NCBI GenBank assembly: GCA_964467345.1
Contig: CAYXPY010000028.1
Span: forward strand, 1-26,212
From: SM1-50 sp964467345
Lineage (GTDB): Archaea; Thermoplasmatota; E2; DHVEG-1
Reading direction: 5' to 3'
Length of the DNA: 26,212 nucleotides
Shown: positions 1 to 7,969 of the stretch, in pieces
Layout: each line of letters begins with the position of its first letter
Position numbering within the stretch: position 1 is the first letter of the stretch
The notes under the pieces: model-generated
Told to the model about the DNA's origin: nothing
Database searches by the model: none
Seen by the model: only the letters and a program-made list of their open reading frames with translations
Position numbers and translations under genes: made by a program

Positions 1-153
1 TTAATAAAATATAAAACCATATGCTGAATTTTTCCTTTAAAAGTAAAAAATCTAATAAAATTTTTTCTTTTTGACGAATTTTATAAATTGAAGGTTTGTG
101 GAGTCTTGTCTGGACTTCAATAGTTCCGGAGGTTTTCCACTGATGTATGGCTC

Positions 154-309
154 TCAATGGTATTTATTTGGAAGATCCTTTGTATATTCGTAAACTGTCG
201 TTGGATGTAGGTTCATCTCTCTGGCAACCAGGTATTTCGATTTACCCTTTAGAACTTCCTCCCGTATTTGTTGAATCAGTTCTTTAGAAATCGATTTCCC
301 TGCTACCAT
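154..309 (-). pseudogene. HTH (transposase-like) remnant, 51 codons
   Basis: A short minus-strand frame from ATG at 309 to TGA at 154 encodes a helix-turn-helix-like peptide with a charged N-terminal helix, then VARE-MNLHPTTVYEYTKDLP. HTH modules of this kind open archaeal transposase or integrase-like proteins, but this one stops after 51 residues. The same frame stays open past the TGA for about 30 further lysine-rich codons, so I read it as the start of a decayed gene. No terminal inverted repeats or catalytic domain are visible. Bases 1-153 are AT-rich and hold only this possible decayed continuation. An intact small HTH protein cannot be excluded. Confidence 0.4.
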
Positions 310-391
310 CATTAGAAAGTGGAAAAACTCATATAAAAAGATACTGGAAAATCAAATAAAGATATACCAAAACTCTCATTCATATGATAGT

Positions 392-1771
392 TTATGTCTG
401 TCTACCCGCATCAGGAACAGGTTCAGACAACCAAGGACGAAAACGAGCGATCCCGTACCGCAGCATCACCAAATCACCGTTATCAATCGTCCGCAGCGGC
501 ACAATCTTAAAAACATAATTCCCCGTATTATAAATAAAAGAGACACTCGGTCCCTGAGAAGATCCCCACCAGTTCTGACGCACATCAAAAAAGAATGACC
601 CCCAGCTATACATACCCGCGGAATCAATAAACTCAGAATTATTTCGACCGTTACCAACGATGTTACATAAGGTTACCTTCACTATCGAGAATGGACAAAA
701 CACACCAATGTGAGTATTACTCGAAATCATACAATGATGAATCCTCGTAATTTTTGTTCCGAATAATGATATCCCAATATTATTACCGATGAAATCACAA
801 TACGAGATTTCATTATTCCGAGGAAGGTTTAATACAATAAACACCCCAGCAATATCCACACCATGCAGGGTATTAGAAAGAAAACTGCAATTTCTTATAA
901 TATTGTTTCCAGACCGATCGAGATACATCCCGAATTTATTATGATCAAAAACACAATTCTCGATGACATTCTGCGATAAATGCGAAATAACCAGCCCAGT
1001 ATCACCATTGTCACTAAACGAACAGTTCCGGAAAATCGAACCAGAGGTGTTCCGAGTGGAGCCACTCACCCAAAAACCATGATATCTATTACCCGTGAAT
1101 GAACAGTCTTCGATGAGATACTGTAATATCTCCTGAAAAGGAACATCTGCCATCAAACCCCAACCAGAATTATTGGAACACTCTGTTTTCTGTAGGATTA
1201 ACCCTGAGGATTCTGAAATCTCAATACCCACATACATATGATAACAATGGCAGGAAATAATAGTGACATTCGCTGAATAGTACAGACCAATCCCATACCC
1301 ATTTTCATTTGGGTAGTCAGAACATGTACAATTTACAACCGTATTTCCTGGTGAATATCGAAGGTAGATTCCAATCTCACTTTCGGAAACAACTGTTGTT
1401 TCTATCCTCCCATGTGTCACCTCAGAAAGTTGAATTCCCTGACGATGCTCAACAGAATCATGAAAACCCCTTATGGTACAATTCCGGATGATAAAATATG
1501 CATCCGTACCGTTAATAAAAATCCCCTGTGATGTGGATCCATCACTGACAATCACCCAATCCTCGATAATATATGGGTCATCCACAGTCCCATTGCCTCC
1601 AGAAACACCATTCTCCGATGTGAATTGATCGTTGCCGATAATACGAATCGGTAAATCACCACCAGTTATTGTGTTTTCAATTGACGTGCCAACAACAATA
1701 AGTGGTTCTGATGAAACCGCATTAAACAAAACGAATAAAAAAATTGATAATGCAACAAATTTCCTAGTCAC
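392..1771 (-). CDS. Secreted right-handed parallel beta-helix (NosD-like) protein
   Basis: The 459-residue product has an N-terminal signal peptide (TRK, then a hydrophobic run ending near AVSSE), followed by many short repeats with N-rich turns (NCTI, NCSFSDN, NNIIRNCSF, NEISYCDF) typical of NosD/CASH right-handed beta-helix folds. Near the C-terminus is NWWGSSQGPS, a common last-coil motif of this family, then a PWL cap also present in the larger beta-helix protein at 15954-18065. I chose the GTG start at 1771 because GGTGAT lies 9 nt upstream and it places the signal peptide at the N-terminus. An upstream ATG at 1855 would add 28 residues ahead of it. These proteins are extracellular and may bind carbohydrate or surface structures. 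No catalytic motif was recognised. Confidence 0.85.
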   Translation of the reverse strand: MTRKFVALSIFLFVLFNAVSSEPLIVVGTSIENTITGGDLPIRIIGNDQFTSENGVSGGNGTVDDPYIIEDWVIVSDGSTSQGIFINGTDAYFIIRNCTIRGFHDSVEHRQGIQLSEVTHGRIETTVVSESEIGIYLRYSPGNTVVNCTCSDYPNENGYGIGLYYSANVTIISCHCYHMYVGIEISESSGLILQKTECSNNSGWGLMADVPFQEILQYLIEDCSFTGNRYHGFWVSGSTRNTSGSIFRNCSFSDNGDTGLVISHLSQNVIENCVFDHNKFGMYLDRSGNNIIRNCSFLSNTLHGVDIAGVFIVLNLPRNNEISYCDFIGNNIGISLFGTKITRIHHCMISSNTHIGVFCPFSIVKVTLCNIVGNGRNNSEFIDSAGMYSWGSFFFDVRQNWWGSSQGPSVSFIYNTGNYVFKIVPLRTIDNGDLVMLRYGIARFRPWLSEPVPDAGRQT

Positions 1772-1780
1772 GATTTTTAT

Positions 1781-1786
1781 ATCACC
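1781..1786 (-). promoter_or_regulatory. Ribosome binding site GGTGAT deciding a GTG start
   Basis: GGTGAT on the minus strand is an exact match to part of the archaeal Shine-Dalgarno consensus. It sits 9 nt before the GTG at 1771, which favours that start for the beta-helix gene over the upstream ATG at 1855. Confidence 0.55.
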
Positions 1787-1866
1787 AATCAATATTTTAT
1801 ATTTTTCCCCTGTTATAAAAAAAAATGAAGAAGATGGCATATAAAAGCCATCCACTTTTCAAGAGT

Positions 1867-2034
1867 CTAGCAGACCACCTGGATTCGGGTATCACCTACG
1901 TCAGCCGCATATGTATAAATAAATTGTCCATTATCGAGCAGTACATCTGAGATATCACAATCAACCGTTGTAATCCCGAAATTCGTCGAACTATCAACAT
2001 CTTTTAATCCATCATACAAACCGTAGTAAATCAT
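1867..2034 (-). CDS. Doubtful 55-aa ORF, beta-rich, unknown
   Basis: The frame begins ATGATTTACTACGG and encodes 55 residues ending ADVGDTRIQVVC. It has no signal peptide or metal motif. The sequence alternates hydrophobic and polar residues and looks like the last strands of an Ig-like or other beta-rich domain. It has no ribosome binding site of its own. Its ATG overlaps the TGA of a 10-codon mini-cistron (2031-2063) that does have one. It could be a translationally coupled small protein or the 3' remnant of a larger secreted protein. I do not recognise it. Confidence 0.3.
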   Translation of the reverse strand: MIYYGLYDGLKDVDSSTNFGITTVDCDISDVLLDNGQFIYTYAADVGDTRIQVVC

Positions 2035-2063
2035 TCAGTGTGTATTTTTGTCAGAATTTCCAT
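2031..2063 (-). other. Ten-codon mini-cistron with strong RBS
   Basis: On the minus strand GGAGAG (2068-2073) is followed, four bases on, by ATG at 2063 and a 10-codon frame (MEILTKIHTE) whose TGA overlaps the ATG of the 55-aa ORF as ATGA. This arrangement is typical of translational coupling. It is also what a single-base frameshift near the start of one ORF would leave. Confidence 0.3.
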
Positions 2064-2105
2064 GTTTCTCTCCTTACTTTCGGAACTACTGGTGCGTGCG
2101 TCAGG

Positions 2106-2115
2106 TTTAAAAATA
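2106..2115 (+). promoter_or_regulatory. TATA box for zinc-ribbon/aEF1-beta operon
   Basis: TTTAAAAATA is centred about 28 nt before the ATG at 2138. This is the spacing expected for an archaeal promoter whose transcript begins at or within a few bases of the start codon (leaderless). Confidence 0.5.
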
Positions 2116-2137
2116 AGCAGGATATACGGTTTTCCCT

Positions 2138-2302
2138 ATGAAAAAAGCTGATCGATGCATTTCATGCGGAAAAGGCCTTCTTGAACAAGGGTCTACAACA
2201 TTCCAATGCCCCACCTGCGATACCATGGTTGGACGATGCTCAAACTGCCGAGAACAAAGTGTTGTGTACATCTGCCCGAAATGCGGATTCAGAGGACCAT
2301 AG
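2138..2302 (+). CDS. Small zinc-ribbon RNA-binding-type protein (DUF1610-like)
   Basis: A 54-residue protein with four Cys pairs: CISC (7-10), CPTC (24-27), CSNC (34-37) and CPKC (46-49), ending GFRGP. This is the two-zinc-ribbon archaeal family commonly encoded immediately before elongation factor 1-beta and annotated as a zinc-ribbon RNA-binding protein. Its stop lies 12 bp before the aEF1-beta start, with the downstream ribosome binding site in the gap, so the two form an operon. A TATA box at 2106-2115 suggests a leaderless transcript. The conserved neighbour points to a translation-related role, but its exact function is unknown. Confidence 0.9.
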   Translation: MKKADRCISCGKGLLEQGSTTFQCPTCDTMVGRCSNCREQSVVYICPKCGFRGP

Positions 2303-2314
2303 GAGGATACTACA

Positions 2315-2587
2315 ATGGGGGAAGTCATTGCACTTATTCGTCTCATGCCAGATGGAGTCATTAGCGACCAGGATATGGATATGATTTCTGCTGAAGTAAA
2401 AAAAGCGGTGCAGAAACCAGCACGACTTGGCCGTGTCGAAGTCAAACAAATCGCTTTTGGCCTCAGAGGTCTGGATGTGACGGTTGCCGTCCCTGACGTC
2501 GAAGGCGGTCTTGACCCGATTGTCGAAAAGCTTGGTAAAATTAAGAAAGTCGACAATGTAGAAGTCGTTGATGTCGGCAGGATCTAA
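2315..2587 (+). CDS. ef1b: Translation elongation factor aEF1-beta
   Basis: The 90-residue product matches the archaeal EF-1-beta family in length and layout: an N-terminal strand (MGEVIALIRLMPDG), a helix, then AFGLRGLDVTVAVPD and the C-terminal EKLGKIKKVDNVEVVDVGRI. This small ferredoxin-like-fold protein is the guanine nucleotide exchange factor that recycles aEF1A-GDP during elongation. GGAGGA lies 8 nt before the ATG. The preceding gene is its usual zinc-ribbon partner. The 3' end overlaps the convergent winged-helix gene by 4 bp, so no separate terminator is visible. Confidence 0.95.
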   Translation: MGEVIALIRLMPDGVISDQDMDMISAEVKKAVQKPARLGRVEVKQIAFGLRGLDVTVAVPDVEGGLDPIVEKLGKIKKVDNVEVVDVGRI

Positions 2588-3294
2588 ACTGCCGTCCCAA
2601 CGGTTGTTTTCAGATACTCAGTATAGGTTTCCATGAATTGCCTTCCTATTTCTGTGGGATAATAAATTGGATAGGCTGAGTTCGTGGTATCACCCTCGAT
2701 GAGTTCTGCCTCATACAGCTTGTTGATATGCCATTTCACCACATGATGGTTCATGGAAAGAGCATGTGCTATCTCAAGCAGATGCTTCCCAGGATGATCC
2801 GAGAGATAGGCCATGATATCCCGGGCGTTCTTATTGCGCAGAATGGATTCTGCAACCGCACGTTGTTTTGCCTCCACCCCGCCTTCCACAAGGTAGTAGA
2901 CTTTTTTCCCACCAATAGCCCTGCTTCTGATAAGATTCGTCTGTTCGAGTTTACGCAGATGCCAGGCCGCGTTGCTTGGTTTGAGGTCAAGTTCACGGGC
3001 GATCTCCCGGAGATGACTCCCGGGGTACTCGTCGATGTACTCATAGAGGTTTTTCCGTATCTCCGTGTCAAGCACATTCTCGGGGGTGACGTACTTGACG
3101 CCCCCCATGAGGAAGAAAAACGCAAGCAGAAGAGCAATAACCGTGATAACAACCGCGATCGTCGTCATCGTAATCTCTGGTTCAAAATCCGGTGCAGCAG
3201 TACCGCTACCGACTGCCATGGTAAAAAATAAAACTAGCGTTATGAGTATCATTCTTAGAGAGCGCATGCGTGTTCCCATCCTTTTTCTCTGCAT
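2584..3294 (-). CDS. Membrane-anchored regulator with two winged-helix domains
   Basis: The 236-residue product has a basic N-terminus and hydrophobic segment (about 13-32), a second transmembrane segment (about 43-66, TIAVVITVIALLLAFFFLM), then two tandem winged-helix domains. The first (about 77-140) reads PGSHLREIARELDLKPSNAAWHLRKLE. The second (about 155-215) reads PGKHLLEIAHALSMNHHVVKWHINKL. Both resemble ArsR/MarR-type DNA-binding helices, and membrane-anchored proteins of this layout are frequent in Thermoplasmata-like archaea. It probably regulates transcription from the membrane, but the signal and targets are unknown. The first ATG is used because a TATA box lies about 30 nt upstream. 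Internal ATGs at 3279 and 3267 are possible. Confidence 0.8.
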   Translation of the reverse strand: MQRKRMGTRMRSLRMILITLVLFFTMAVGSGTAAPDFEPEITMTTIAVVITVIALLLAFFFLMGGVKYVTPENVLDTEIRKNLYEYIDEYPGSHLREIARELDLKPSNAAWHLRKLEQTNLIRSRAIGGKKVYYLVEGGVEAKQRAVAESILRNKNARDIMAYLSDHPGKHLLEIAHALSMNHHVVKWHINKLYEAELIEGDTTNSAYPIYYPTEIGRQFMETYTEYLKTTVGTAV

Positions 3295-3319
3295 CCCTGC
3301 AAGATGAAGAAATCACGTT

Positions 3320-3331
3320 TATATTTAAATA
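3320..3331 (-). promoter_or_regulatory. TATA box for the winged-helix regulator
   Basis: TATTTAAATATA on the minus strand is centred about 30 nt before the ATG at 3294. It predicts a transcript with almost no leader. Confidence 0.5.
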
Positions 3332-3350
3332 CCTTGCTTCAATGAAAAGC

Positions 3351-3370
3351 AAATTAAAAAAGAAAACAAG
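3351..3370 (-). terminator. T-rich terminator after the ipk-gltX operon
   Basis: The minus strand reads CTTGTTTTCTTTTTTAATTT beginning 15 nt after the gltX stop. Oligo-T tracts without a hairpin are the usual intrinsic terminators of archaeal RNA polymerase. It separates the operon from the next promoter at 3320-3331. Confidence 0.45.
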
Positions 3371-3384
3371 ATGGCAATACCGTG

Positions 3385-5100
3385 TTATTTATGGGTGAAA
3401 ATCGCAATCACTTCGTTGTTGTGCTTTTCCAAACGAGCGAACCCGACACGTTCGAACTGTACGATCTCACCAGCAGGAAGCCCGTCGATCGCTTTTTCAG
3501 CATACCCAAGCAGCTCATGAATGCTGTGCGGATCGAACAGCTCTCCTCTGAAGGGAAGTCCTGGGACCAGTATCTTGAGTTTTATGTTCTCAGCGGTGGT
3601 CCATTGAATCTTAGCAGACTCAGCAATCAACTCCTCCCCGGCATAGACACCATGAACAGGCTCACCGGTCTGTATTATCTGCACATTGTATAATCCTTTC
3701 AGTCGGAAGACGTCCCCTACTTTAAATTTCTGGGCATCTTGCCGTGGTATGAAAAAGACAGAATCGGTATGGATGGTTCTCTGTCCCATGGTCGCGTCAG
3801 GATGCAAGGCAAGTTGTATTGTTTTCTTCGGCGCCTGATTTACCAGCAGTCGGACCGGATCTGGGACAAAATAATACCGTTTCACCCGGGGGTCCAGATA
3901 CTTCCTATTCACTGACTCGACAAGGCTGAAGTCAATGACGGACTCGACTTTTGAGAACCCCTGCTGAAGAACGAACTGTTTGATCGCCTCAGGCACGATC
4001 CCTCGTCTTTTCAACCCACGCAGGGTCGGTAACCGAACGTCATCAAACCCAGAGACCAATCCCTGTTCGATGAGTGGTTTAATCTTCCGTTTCGAGACAG
4101 GCATCCCGTCAATGGACAGACGGGAGAACTCCATGAGATGTGGGGGTCGTAGCTTCAAAAGACTCAGAATTCTGAAGTACACCTCATCTCGTAACTCATA
4201 TTCTTTTGTCCGGAACGGATGGGTCACCCCGCTGATGCTGTCCTCCACGGCACCAGCGAAATCATACGTCGGCCAGACATGATATTTCTCACCAGTCAAT
4301 GGATGGGCTTTGGTAAGGACCCGGAACAAGGTCGGGTCACGCATCGCGGTGTTCTCACTGTTCATTTCACCACGCAAACGCAGAATCCCGTTCACCTCGG
4401 GTGATGCCAGCATCTCTTTCCAGAGGTCCAGTCCAACTGGTCCTGTGTTTTCCACTCGGCATGCACAGGTCTTTGCATTAAACCTGCCTTCCCTGATCGC
4501 CTCAGGGGTACATTTACAGAGGTAAGCATCCTGTTGGCTGATGAGTTGTTCAGCAAGCGTGTAATGCGTCTGAAGATGATCCGAGGTGTGATATTCGACG
4601 TCCCAGGATATCCCAAGCCAGCGTAAATCCTCTTTTTGCGCATCATAGAAGTCAAGCAGCGCGTTCTCCGGGTTTGTGTCATCGAACCGTAAAATGAACT
4701 TCCCGTCATACAACCGAGCGTATTCACAGTCGATGATGGCTGCTTTCGCATGACCGATATGGAGGTACCCGTTTGGCTCAGGGGGAAAACGAGTGATCAC
4801 TTTGCCTTTTTCCGCGAAGGGTAATGGTGGGAGTGAGTAATCTTTTTCTTTTTTTTCTTTTTGAAGCAGCTCAGGGGCGAGTGTTTCTAGCTCAGCGTGT
4901 TGATCAGCAGGTGACATACGGTTTACTTGTACGACGACCTGGGCGACCACCGGGAGAATCTCTGCGGGCTGCACTCCTTCTTTTTTCAAAGCAGCAATGA
5001 CCTTGCCAGCCACTGCTTTTTCGTTTGCCTTTCCGTTGAACAACACAGCGTTCTGCAACGCAAACTTACGCGCTTCGGATTGTATCTTCGCGGAGGACAT
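3385..5100 (-). CDS. gltX: Glutamyl-tRNA synthetase, archaeal type
   Basis: The 571-residue class I synthetase attaches glutamate to tRNA-Glu. In most archaea it also charges tRNA-Gln for later GatDE amidation. The HIGH motif is at residues 114-117 in RFPPEPNGYLHIGHAKA, LRFDDTNP follows near 138, and the KMSKS-type loop is SKRK at 336-339. The archaeal/eukaryotic-style beta-barrel anticodon region forms the C-terminus. Paired cysteines CKC (195-197) and CAC (212-214) could hold a zinc ion. The catalytic signature is closer to GlnRS-style PEPNGYLHIGHAK than to the usual archaeal spelling, but the overall pattern (NGILRLRGEMNSENTAMRDPTLFRV) is archaeal GluRS. It is the last gene of the operon, starting 2 nt after idsA. 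Confidence 0.95.
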   Translation of the reverse strand: MSSAKIQSEARKFALQNAVLFNGKANEKAVAGKVIAALKKEGVQPAEILPVVAQVVVQVNRMSPADQHAELETLAPELLQKEKKEKDYSLPPLPFAEKGKVITRFPPEPNGYLHIGHAKAAIIDCEYARLYDGKFILRFDDTNPENALLDFYDAQKEDLRWLGISWDVEYHTSDHLQTHYTLAEQLISQQDAYLCKCTPEAIREGRFNAKTCACRVENTGPVGLDLWKEMLASPEVNGILRLRGEMNSENTAMRDPTLFRVLTKAHPLTGEKYHVWPTYDFAGAVEDSISGVTHPFRTKEYELRDEVYFRILSLLKLRPPHLMEFSRLSIDGMPVSKRKIKPLIEQGLVSGFDDVRLPTLRGLKRRGIVPEAIKQFVLQQGFSKVESVIDFSLVESVNRKYLDPRVKRYYFVPDPVRLLVNQAPKKTIQLALHPDATMGQRTIHTDSVFFIPRQDAQKFKVGDVFRLKGLYNVQIIQTGEPVHGVYAGEELIAESAKIQWTTAENIKLKILVPGLPFRGELFDPHSIHELLGYAEKAIDGLPAGEIVQFERVGFARLEKHNNEVIAIFTHK

Positions 5101-5102
5101 GG

Positions 5103-6086
5103 TTACTTTTCTCGTCGGATCGTAAATTCGATAAGTTGATAGAGAAGTTCTTTTGCTGTCGACTGCTTCAGCACCGATATCGCTTCTTTTGCCTGGGAGA
5201 CTAACTGCAACGCACGCTGATGCGCATATTCCACTGATCCAAGCTCCTGGAAGAGATCATAGACCAATGCGATATCCTGCTCCGATGCATCACGGTTGCC
5301 GAAACAATCATCAAGTAGTTTCTTTTGTTTGCCGGTCGCATGGGTCAGGCTGTGCACCGCGATGAGTGTTTTCTTGCCGTTTCTGATATCGTTGCCGATG
5401 TCTTTGCCTAAAGTCGATTTCGTGCTGCTCATGTCCAAGTAGTCATCCCAAATCTGAAACGCAAGACCCAAGGTCATCCCATACGTCTGTAGCGCAGCAA
5501 CCTCCTTGGGATTCCCACCTCCGACCAGTCCACCGCCTTTGGCTGAAATCTGAAATAACGCACCGGTTTTTTTACTGATCATCTCGAAATATTCCTGCTC
5601 GGTTACCGTTTTTCTGACTTCGAATTCCATGTCAAGCTGCTGGCCTTCGCAGATAGCGATGATACAGTCGATGAAATCCAGCTGTAATTGTTTCAAGATA
5701 GGAAAATCAACAGAGCTGGAAAGCACTGCCTCAAAAGCCTTTGCAAAAAGCATATCCCCTGCAAGAATGGCAGCGGGCTCGCCGAATTTCACATGGACCG
5801 CGGGCAGGTTGCGTCGCAACACCGAATGATCCATGATATCATCATGAACCAAGGTAAAGTTATGGATGAGTTCAAGACCAGCTGCGAGGGGAAGTGCATC
5901 CTCAGGATTTCCTAAGACGCTTTCACAGGAGACCATGGTGAGAAACGGTCTGAATCGTTTTCCACCAGCAAGAGGGAGGTATTGAGTGGCTTGATAGAGA
6001 ACCGCTGGTTGTTTTATCTGCAGGAACCGTTGCCAGTATATGTTAAACAGCTCGGCTCTTTTTTCTAGCTCATTCTGTAGATCCAT
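5103..6086 (-). CDS. idsA: Geranylgeranyl/farnesyl diphosphate synthase
   Basis: A 327-residue trans-prenyltransferase that condenses IPP onto allylic diphosphates to supply the C15-C20 chains of archaeal ether lipids. GGKRFRP (41-47) binds IPP. The first aspartate-rich motif is DDIMD (82-86) and the second is DDYLD (214-218). The residue five positions before the first motif is Phe, as in archaeal geranylgeranyl synthases, so a C20 product is plausible but not proven. The start overlaps the end of fni by 17 bp, which implies coupled translation. It belongs with ipk and fni in one isoprenoid operon. Confidence 0.93.
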   Translation of the reverse strand: MDLQNELEKRAELFNIYWQRFLQIKQPAVLYQATQYLPLAGGKRFRPFLTMVSCESVLGNPEDALPLAAGLELIHNFTLVHDDIMDHSVLRRNLPAVHVKFGEPAAILAGDMLFAKAFEAVLSSSVDFPILKQLQLDFIDCIIAICEGQQLDMEFEVRKTVTEQEYFEMISKKTGALFQISAKGGGLVGGGNPKEVAALQTYGMTLGLAFQIWDDYLDMSSTKSTLGKDIGNDIRNGKKTLIAVHSLTHATGKQKKLLDDCFGNRDASEQDIALVYDLFQELGSVEYAHQRALQLVSQAKEAISVLKQSTAKELLYQLIEFTIRREK

Positions 6087-7116
6087 ATGTCACTTCCACG
6101 GTAGATAACTTTTCAATCGTATCAACGCCGACAAGGAACATGGCGATCCGTAGCTCTCGCATGATGACGTCAAGCTCTTGCTCAAGGGATTTTTTGTCCT
6201 TGAGTGCTGGCTTAAGCAACGCGTGTGCCATCCCGGCTGCGTTTGCACCAAGAACCAGGGCTTTGGCGATATCAAGACCGTTTCGGACCCCTCCGGTCGC
6301 AATGATTGGTAGTTCCCAGTTGGTTGCTTTTCCGACCTCAAGGATACAGGTCGGTGTCGGGATGCCCCAGTCCCAGAATGTCTGACCCGCCCGCATCTTA
6401 TACGTGTCACCTTTTATTTTCGCCCGGTAGAACTCCACCGCTGAAAACGATGTTCCACCAGCGCCTCCGACATCAATGCCGCAGATCTTTGTTTTTTTGA
6501 GCTGCTGGGCTATCTTGCCGGAGATGCCTGCACCGCTCTCTTTGATGATGATCGGACGACCGAACTCTTTTGAAAGCATATCAATCGTCGCAAGACACCC
6601 TTTCGCATGTGCCTCACCTTCTGGTTGTATGGCCTCCTGTAAAAAGTTCAGGCACACCGCCAGCACGTCCGCATCGATCATGTTCACTATCTTGTTTGCG
6701 TTCTCGAGTATCTGCTTTTTATCCCACAGCACCATCTGAGAAGCCCCGATGTTGGCTATCTTCAGCGGGATGTCATAGTTTTTTATGACGCTGTAGGTGT
6801 CGATGAGTTTCTGATTTTCCAACGCAGCCCGCTGTGAGCCGACGCCCATGGCGATTTGGAATTTCGATGCGGCAGCAGCAAGATGTTCGTTGATTTTTTT
6901 TCCCTCGGTGTACCCCCCCGTCATCCCGGAGATCACAAGCGGTGCCTGTAATTTTTTTCCAAATAGCTCGGTCGACAGATCAATGTCGAATTTGTTTATT
7001 TCTGGAAGCGCGTTATGAGTGAGATGCACGTCATCCCAGTAATTATGATGAGAAGAAACATTCTCCTTTAATGATATTTGAACATGTTCCCGTTTCCTTT
7101 CCTCTGTTTGGTTCAT
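6070..7116 (-). CDS. fni: Isopentenyl-diphosphate delta-isomerase type 2 (FMN)
   Basis: This 348-residue TIM-barrel flavoenzyme interconverts IPP and DMAPP, using FMN, reduced nicotinamide and Mg2+. Family signatures are visible: PLVISGMTGGY, MGVGSQRAAL, NIGASQ, the ESGAGIS segment, IDVGGAGGTSF and the phosphate-binding ATGGVRNGLDIAKAL near the C-terminus. Type 2 enzymes are the normal archaeal isomerase. The gene overlaps ipk by 4 bp (ATGA) upstream and idsA by 17 bp downstream, so the three isoprenoid steps are translationally coupled. Confidence 0.95.
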   Translation of the reverse strand: MNQTEERKREHVQISLKENVSSHHNYWDDVHLTHNALPEINKFDIDLSTELFGKKLQAPLVISGMTGGYTEGKKINEHLAAAASKFQIAMGVGSQRAALENQKLIDTYSVIKNYDIPLKIANIGASQMVLWDKKQILENANKIVNMIDADVLAVCLNFLQEAIQPEGEAHAKGCLATIDMLSKEFGRPIIIKESGAGISGKIAQQLKKTKICGIDVGGAGGTSFSAVEFYRAKIKGDTYKMRAGQTFWDWGIPTPTCILEVGKATNWELPIIATGGVRNGLDIAKALVLGANAAGMAHALLKPALKDKKSLEQELDVIMRELRIAMFLVGVDTIEKLSTVEVTYGSTE

Positions 7117-7895
7117 ACTTTATCTCCATACACGACAGTGGAACGTACCTTTTTCCCCTTTAAGGTATCAGATAGACGGTTATGTATATTACCATTCACC
7201 AGTATCGTATCGATGCCTTGTTTGGCGATCTGTCTAATGGTATGGATCTTGCCTTTCATCCCCTGCGTTACGTCCGCGTGAGCATCAATCTGGGTGGTAA
7301 GTGTCTCCAACTGCTTTGTTGTGGCTTTTTCGATGAAAACTGCGTTTGGTTCTGTCTTGGGATTGGCTGAGTATAATCCATCCTCATCAAGGACGAAAAT
7401 CACTTTTTCTGGTTTGAACTCTGCAGTGAGGACTTGGACGAGCAGGTCCCCAGAACAGATTGAAAAACCAAGGCGTGTATCAAGGGCGACGTCACCGAAG
7501 CTGACCGGGGTAAACCCCAAATCGAGGTATTGCTTGAAGATGGTGAATCCCATGTGTGAAAACTTATGGTTGAGGAGGCGGAGGACCGCGTGCGGAGGGA
7601 TGGAAATCGCAGGAACATCATGCCTATGAAGCGATTCAAGAACCAGACTGTTGAGACGTTGCACCATCGCCTGCGTCAGGCAAAAGCCTTTGATTTGTTT
7701 GTTTTGTTGTAACCCGTCGTTTAGTTTATACTGTTTTGCAAGGATATGACCAAAAGAGCCAGCTCCATGGATAAGGATAACCTGTTTGTTGGCTTTTTTT
7801 ATCTCAGCGGCCAGCTGGTCCATGGTTTTTTGTTTGAAACAGCATTCTTTTGCCTTGTTGGTAATGACGCTTCCGCCGAGTTTGATGATAATCAT
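7113..7895 (-). CDS. ipk: Isopentenyl phosphate kinase
   Basis: This 260-residue amino-acid-kinase-fold enzyme phosphorylates isopentenyl phosphate to IPP, the last step of the archaeal alternative mevalonate pathways. The N-terminal KLGGSVITNK binds ATP phosphates. ILIHGAGSFGH carries the catalytic His characteristic of this family. DVTQGMKGKI near the C-terminus is the family's substrate/nucleotide loop, usually spelled DVTGGMKGK. It is the first gene of the operon, and a TATA box centred about 26 nt upstream predicts a leaderless mRNA. No mevalonate kinase or phosphomevalonate dehydratase gene is adjacent in the window. Confidence 0.93.
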   Translation of the reverse strand: MIIIKLGGSVITNKAKECCFKQKTMDQLAAEIKKANKQVILIHGAGSFGHILAKQYKLNDGLQQNKQIKGFCLTQAMVQRLNSLVLESLHRHDVPAISIPPHAVLRLLNHKFSHMGFTIFKQYLDLGFTPVSFGDVALDTRLGFSICSGDLLVQVLTAEFKPEKVIFVLDEDGLYSANPKTEPNAVFIEKATTKQLETLTTQIDAHADVTQGMKGKIHTIRQIAKQGIDTILVNGNIHNRLSDTLKGKKVRSTVVYGDKV

Positions 7896-7916
7896 ACTCT
7901 ACCAGCATGAAAGTAG

Positions 7917-7926
7917 CTATAAAAAA
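7917..7926 (-). promoter_or_regulatory. TATA box of the ipk-fni-idsA-gltX operon
   Basis: TTTTTTATAG on the minus strand is centred about 26 nt before the ipk ATG at 7895. It predicts that transcription starts at the start codon. Confidence 0.5.
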
Positions 7927-7969
7927 GGATTTTGATTAAGTACGATGTAGGGATCCTTGGTCTTATGAA

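Noticed and set aside
2107..2556. A 149-aa minus-strand open frame opposite the zinc-ribbon/aEF1-beta genes.
   Set aside because: It is antisense to two well-supported genes, Ser/Thr-rich without a domain, and is explained by their codon bias.
3382..3693. A 103-aa plus-strand open frame at the gltX 3' end.
   Set aside because: It is the antisense shadow of conserved synthetase sequence, with no promoter or ribosome binding site.
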